The notes under the pieces were generated by a model. The model made no database searches. It worked only from the letters and a program-made list of their open reading frames with translations, and was not told the origin of the DNA. From positions 225,001-289,000 of the forward strand of contig JAMWET010003610.1 of NCBI GenBank assembly GCA_024036415.1: a stretch of 64,000 nucleotides of DNA, given 5' to 3'. Source of the DNA: Prochilodus magdalenae. Lineage: Eukaryota; Chordata; Actinopteri; Characiformes; Prochilodontidae. The position numbers and the translations under genes were made by a program. Positions 62,831-64,000 of this stretch are shown in pieces. Numbering within the stretch: position 1 is the first letter of the stretch; every line of letters starts with the position of its first letter.

Positions 62831-64000
62831 AATAAATCAAGTGTCCAGGAATTTTACAGGGATAAGATAACAATCCTGGATCGGTGAAATGAAAGAGTTT
62901 AAACTTCTTGCCAACTACAGCCAATTTTTGCTGCTCTATGTTTATTTAAAATAATGATCATGAAAGCCAAGGTCCCAAACTGTGAACCACCTTGTATGCA
63001 AAAGCAGCAAGCAAAATGTGTCTTTTTCATAGCAAAATAATGAGCGGTCAGTGCAGTCTCATATGTGCAATCAGTGACACTGAATCACAGTTTATTGGTG
63101 CTGGATAAGATACCAGTAGTGGCAGCAGGAAGCCTATTTAACGGTAATAATGTATAGCAAAGGCATCATTACAGAACACACTGAGAGCATGCCTTAGCCT
63201 GTACAGCGGCGGTGGGGATTGGAATTGGTGCTCTTGTGGAGACACTTGGTGGTCAACTTTCTAAGTTATTTGCTGTTTCGATTTCTATTGAGGTTTAAAC
63301 ACTTTCTTCCTCGAATTTCTGCACTGACAGAGGGTGTTACGCTGCACACTGTTATGGGAGGGAATGAGGTATGCATGATATTGTTGGTTAATATTATTTT
63401 TCCCCACTCTCTGGTGCACAGTAACAACCAAAAATCAGATGAAGGTGGGTAGCAGTCTCTACAATTTGAAAGCCGACAGATGACGAATCTTGCAAAATAT
63501 GACCAGTACATTAAACGTCAAACATAGCTGTGTTTCTTTGCCTTGGCATCAAAAGGGTAAAGAACATCCCACATTTGTATGGAAAGAGGGAAGAGCATCT
63601 GAATCTAAGGGGTGAGGCTTGCACGTCCAGTCTCTGCCAACTGGGAAATGGCATTAGTGGAAACCTTCTGTTGGTGGGTGGGACGTGACCTTATAAAGAA
63701 AGTTCAACTGTCCTTGTGATGAAGTGCTCTCGCCTGGTTGTGGCGTGGACTGTGCACTCCAAATTAAGCAGGCTGTAGTATTTATCCACATGGAACAGGT
63801 TTCGTGTGTTCTGGAGTCACTAATGTAATGAAACTGTGGAGTTCATTAGGGCAGAGCAATCAACTAATCACATGGATGGTCCACACAACAGGAGCACAAA
63901 TGGGACAGACCTAATCTGACAAACGTTTCAAACCAACCATAAATATGATTTTGTTCATGTTTTGAATGTTAACAATACTGTTACAATACTAAATCCATAT
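59079..64000. other. Non-coding intergenic DNA to the window end
   Basis: No gene is recognisable. The only clear repeat is (ATA)n at 62795-62830. Short GACA runs occur at 59465-59479. Sequence at about 61025-61200 has an LTR-like look (TGTCGTCATGATCC, GACTATCCTGAACTCC) but no terminus or target duplication was found. Confidence 0.45.
62795..62830. repeat. (ATA)n microsatellite
   Basis: About twelve ATA units. Confidence 0.9.

Overview
The window looks like nuclear DNA of a ray-finned fish. It has one spliced vertebrate gene with GT-AG introns in a large AT-rich, repeat-dense background. The repeats are Tc1-like DNA transposons, hAT-type MITEs, decayed LINE 3' ends, a solo LTR and long GATA/GACA, GA and 22-bp tandem arrays. 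The families resemble those common in otophysan teleosts (characins, catfishes and relatives); that narrower placement is from memory of repeat families, and no species can be named. There are no bacterial operons, CRISPR arrays or phage genes, and I recognise no tRNA or rRNA gene.

The only protein-coding gene I can support is a complete neuronal pentraxin 1 gene (nptx1, called nptx1l in some fish) on the + strand. It has five coding exons between 11541 and 16380 and encodes 449 residues. A TATA box lies at 11464-11470 and a poly(A) signal at 17487-17492. Exon phases and pentraxin residues all fit, and I see no frameshift or premature stop. The product is a secreted synaptic protein: signal peptide, N-terminal coiled coils and a C-terminal calcium-binding pentraxin domain.

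Layout. 1-11.3 kb: non-coding DNA with a GATA/GACA microsatellite, a Tc1 derivative and LINE remnants. 11.3-17.5 kb: nptx1 with a GC-rich 5' end; intron 2 holds a LINE tail and a foldback MITE. 17.5-28.6 kb: non-coding DNA with an 850-bp pyrimidine-rich tract and GA arrays. 28.6-31.3 kb: a transposon cluster (hAT MITE, Tc1-like deletion element, foldback element, second Tc1-like remnant). 34.2-34.7 kb: a solo LTR with a perfect 5-bp target duplication. 37.2-40.1 kb: a Tc1 derivative, a second foldback element and a decayed Tc1-like transposase. 42.2-42.7 kb: a LINE 3' end. 46.6-48.0 kb: a 1.4-kb minisatellite of 22-bp units. 49.8-64 kb: another Tc1 derivative, a Tc1-like remnant and a mariner-type MITE in otherwise featureless DNA.

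No new multi-gene system was found. The most distinctive items are the minisatellite that is open in all three frames of one strand, a Tc1 derivative whose deletion joins the transposase DNA-binding N terminus to its C terminus, foldback elements that seem to share ends with a Tc1-like transposon, and the polyglycine insert in the nptx1 linker.
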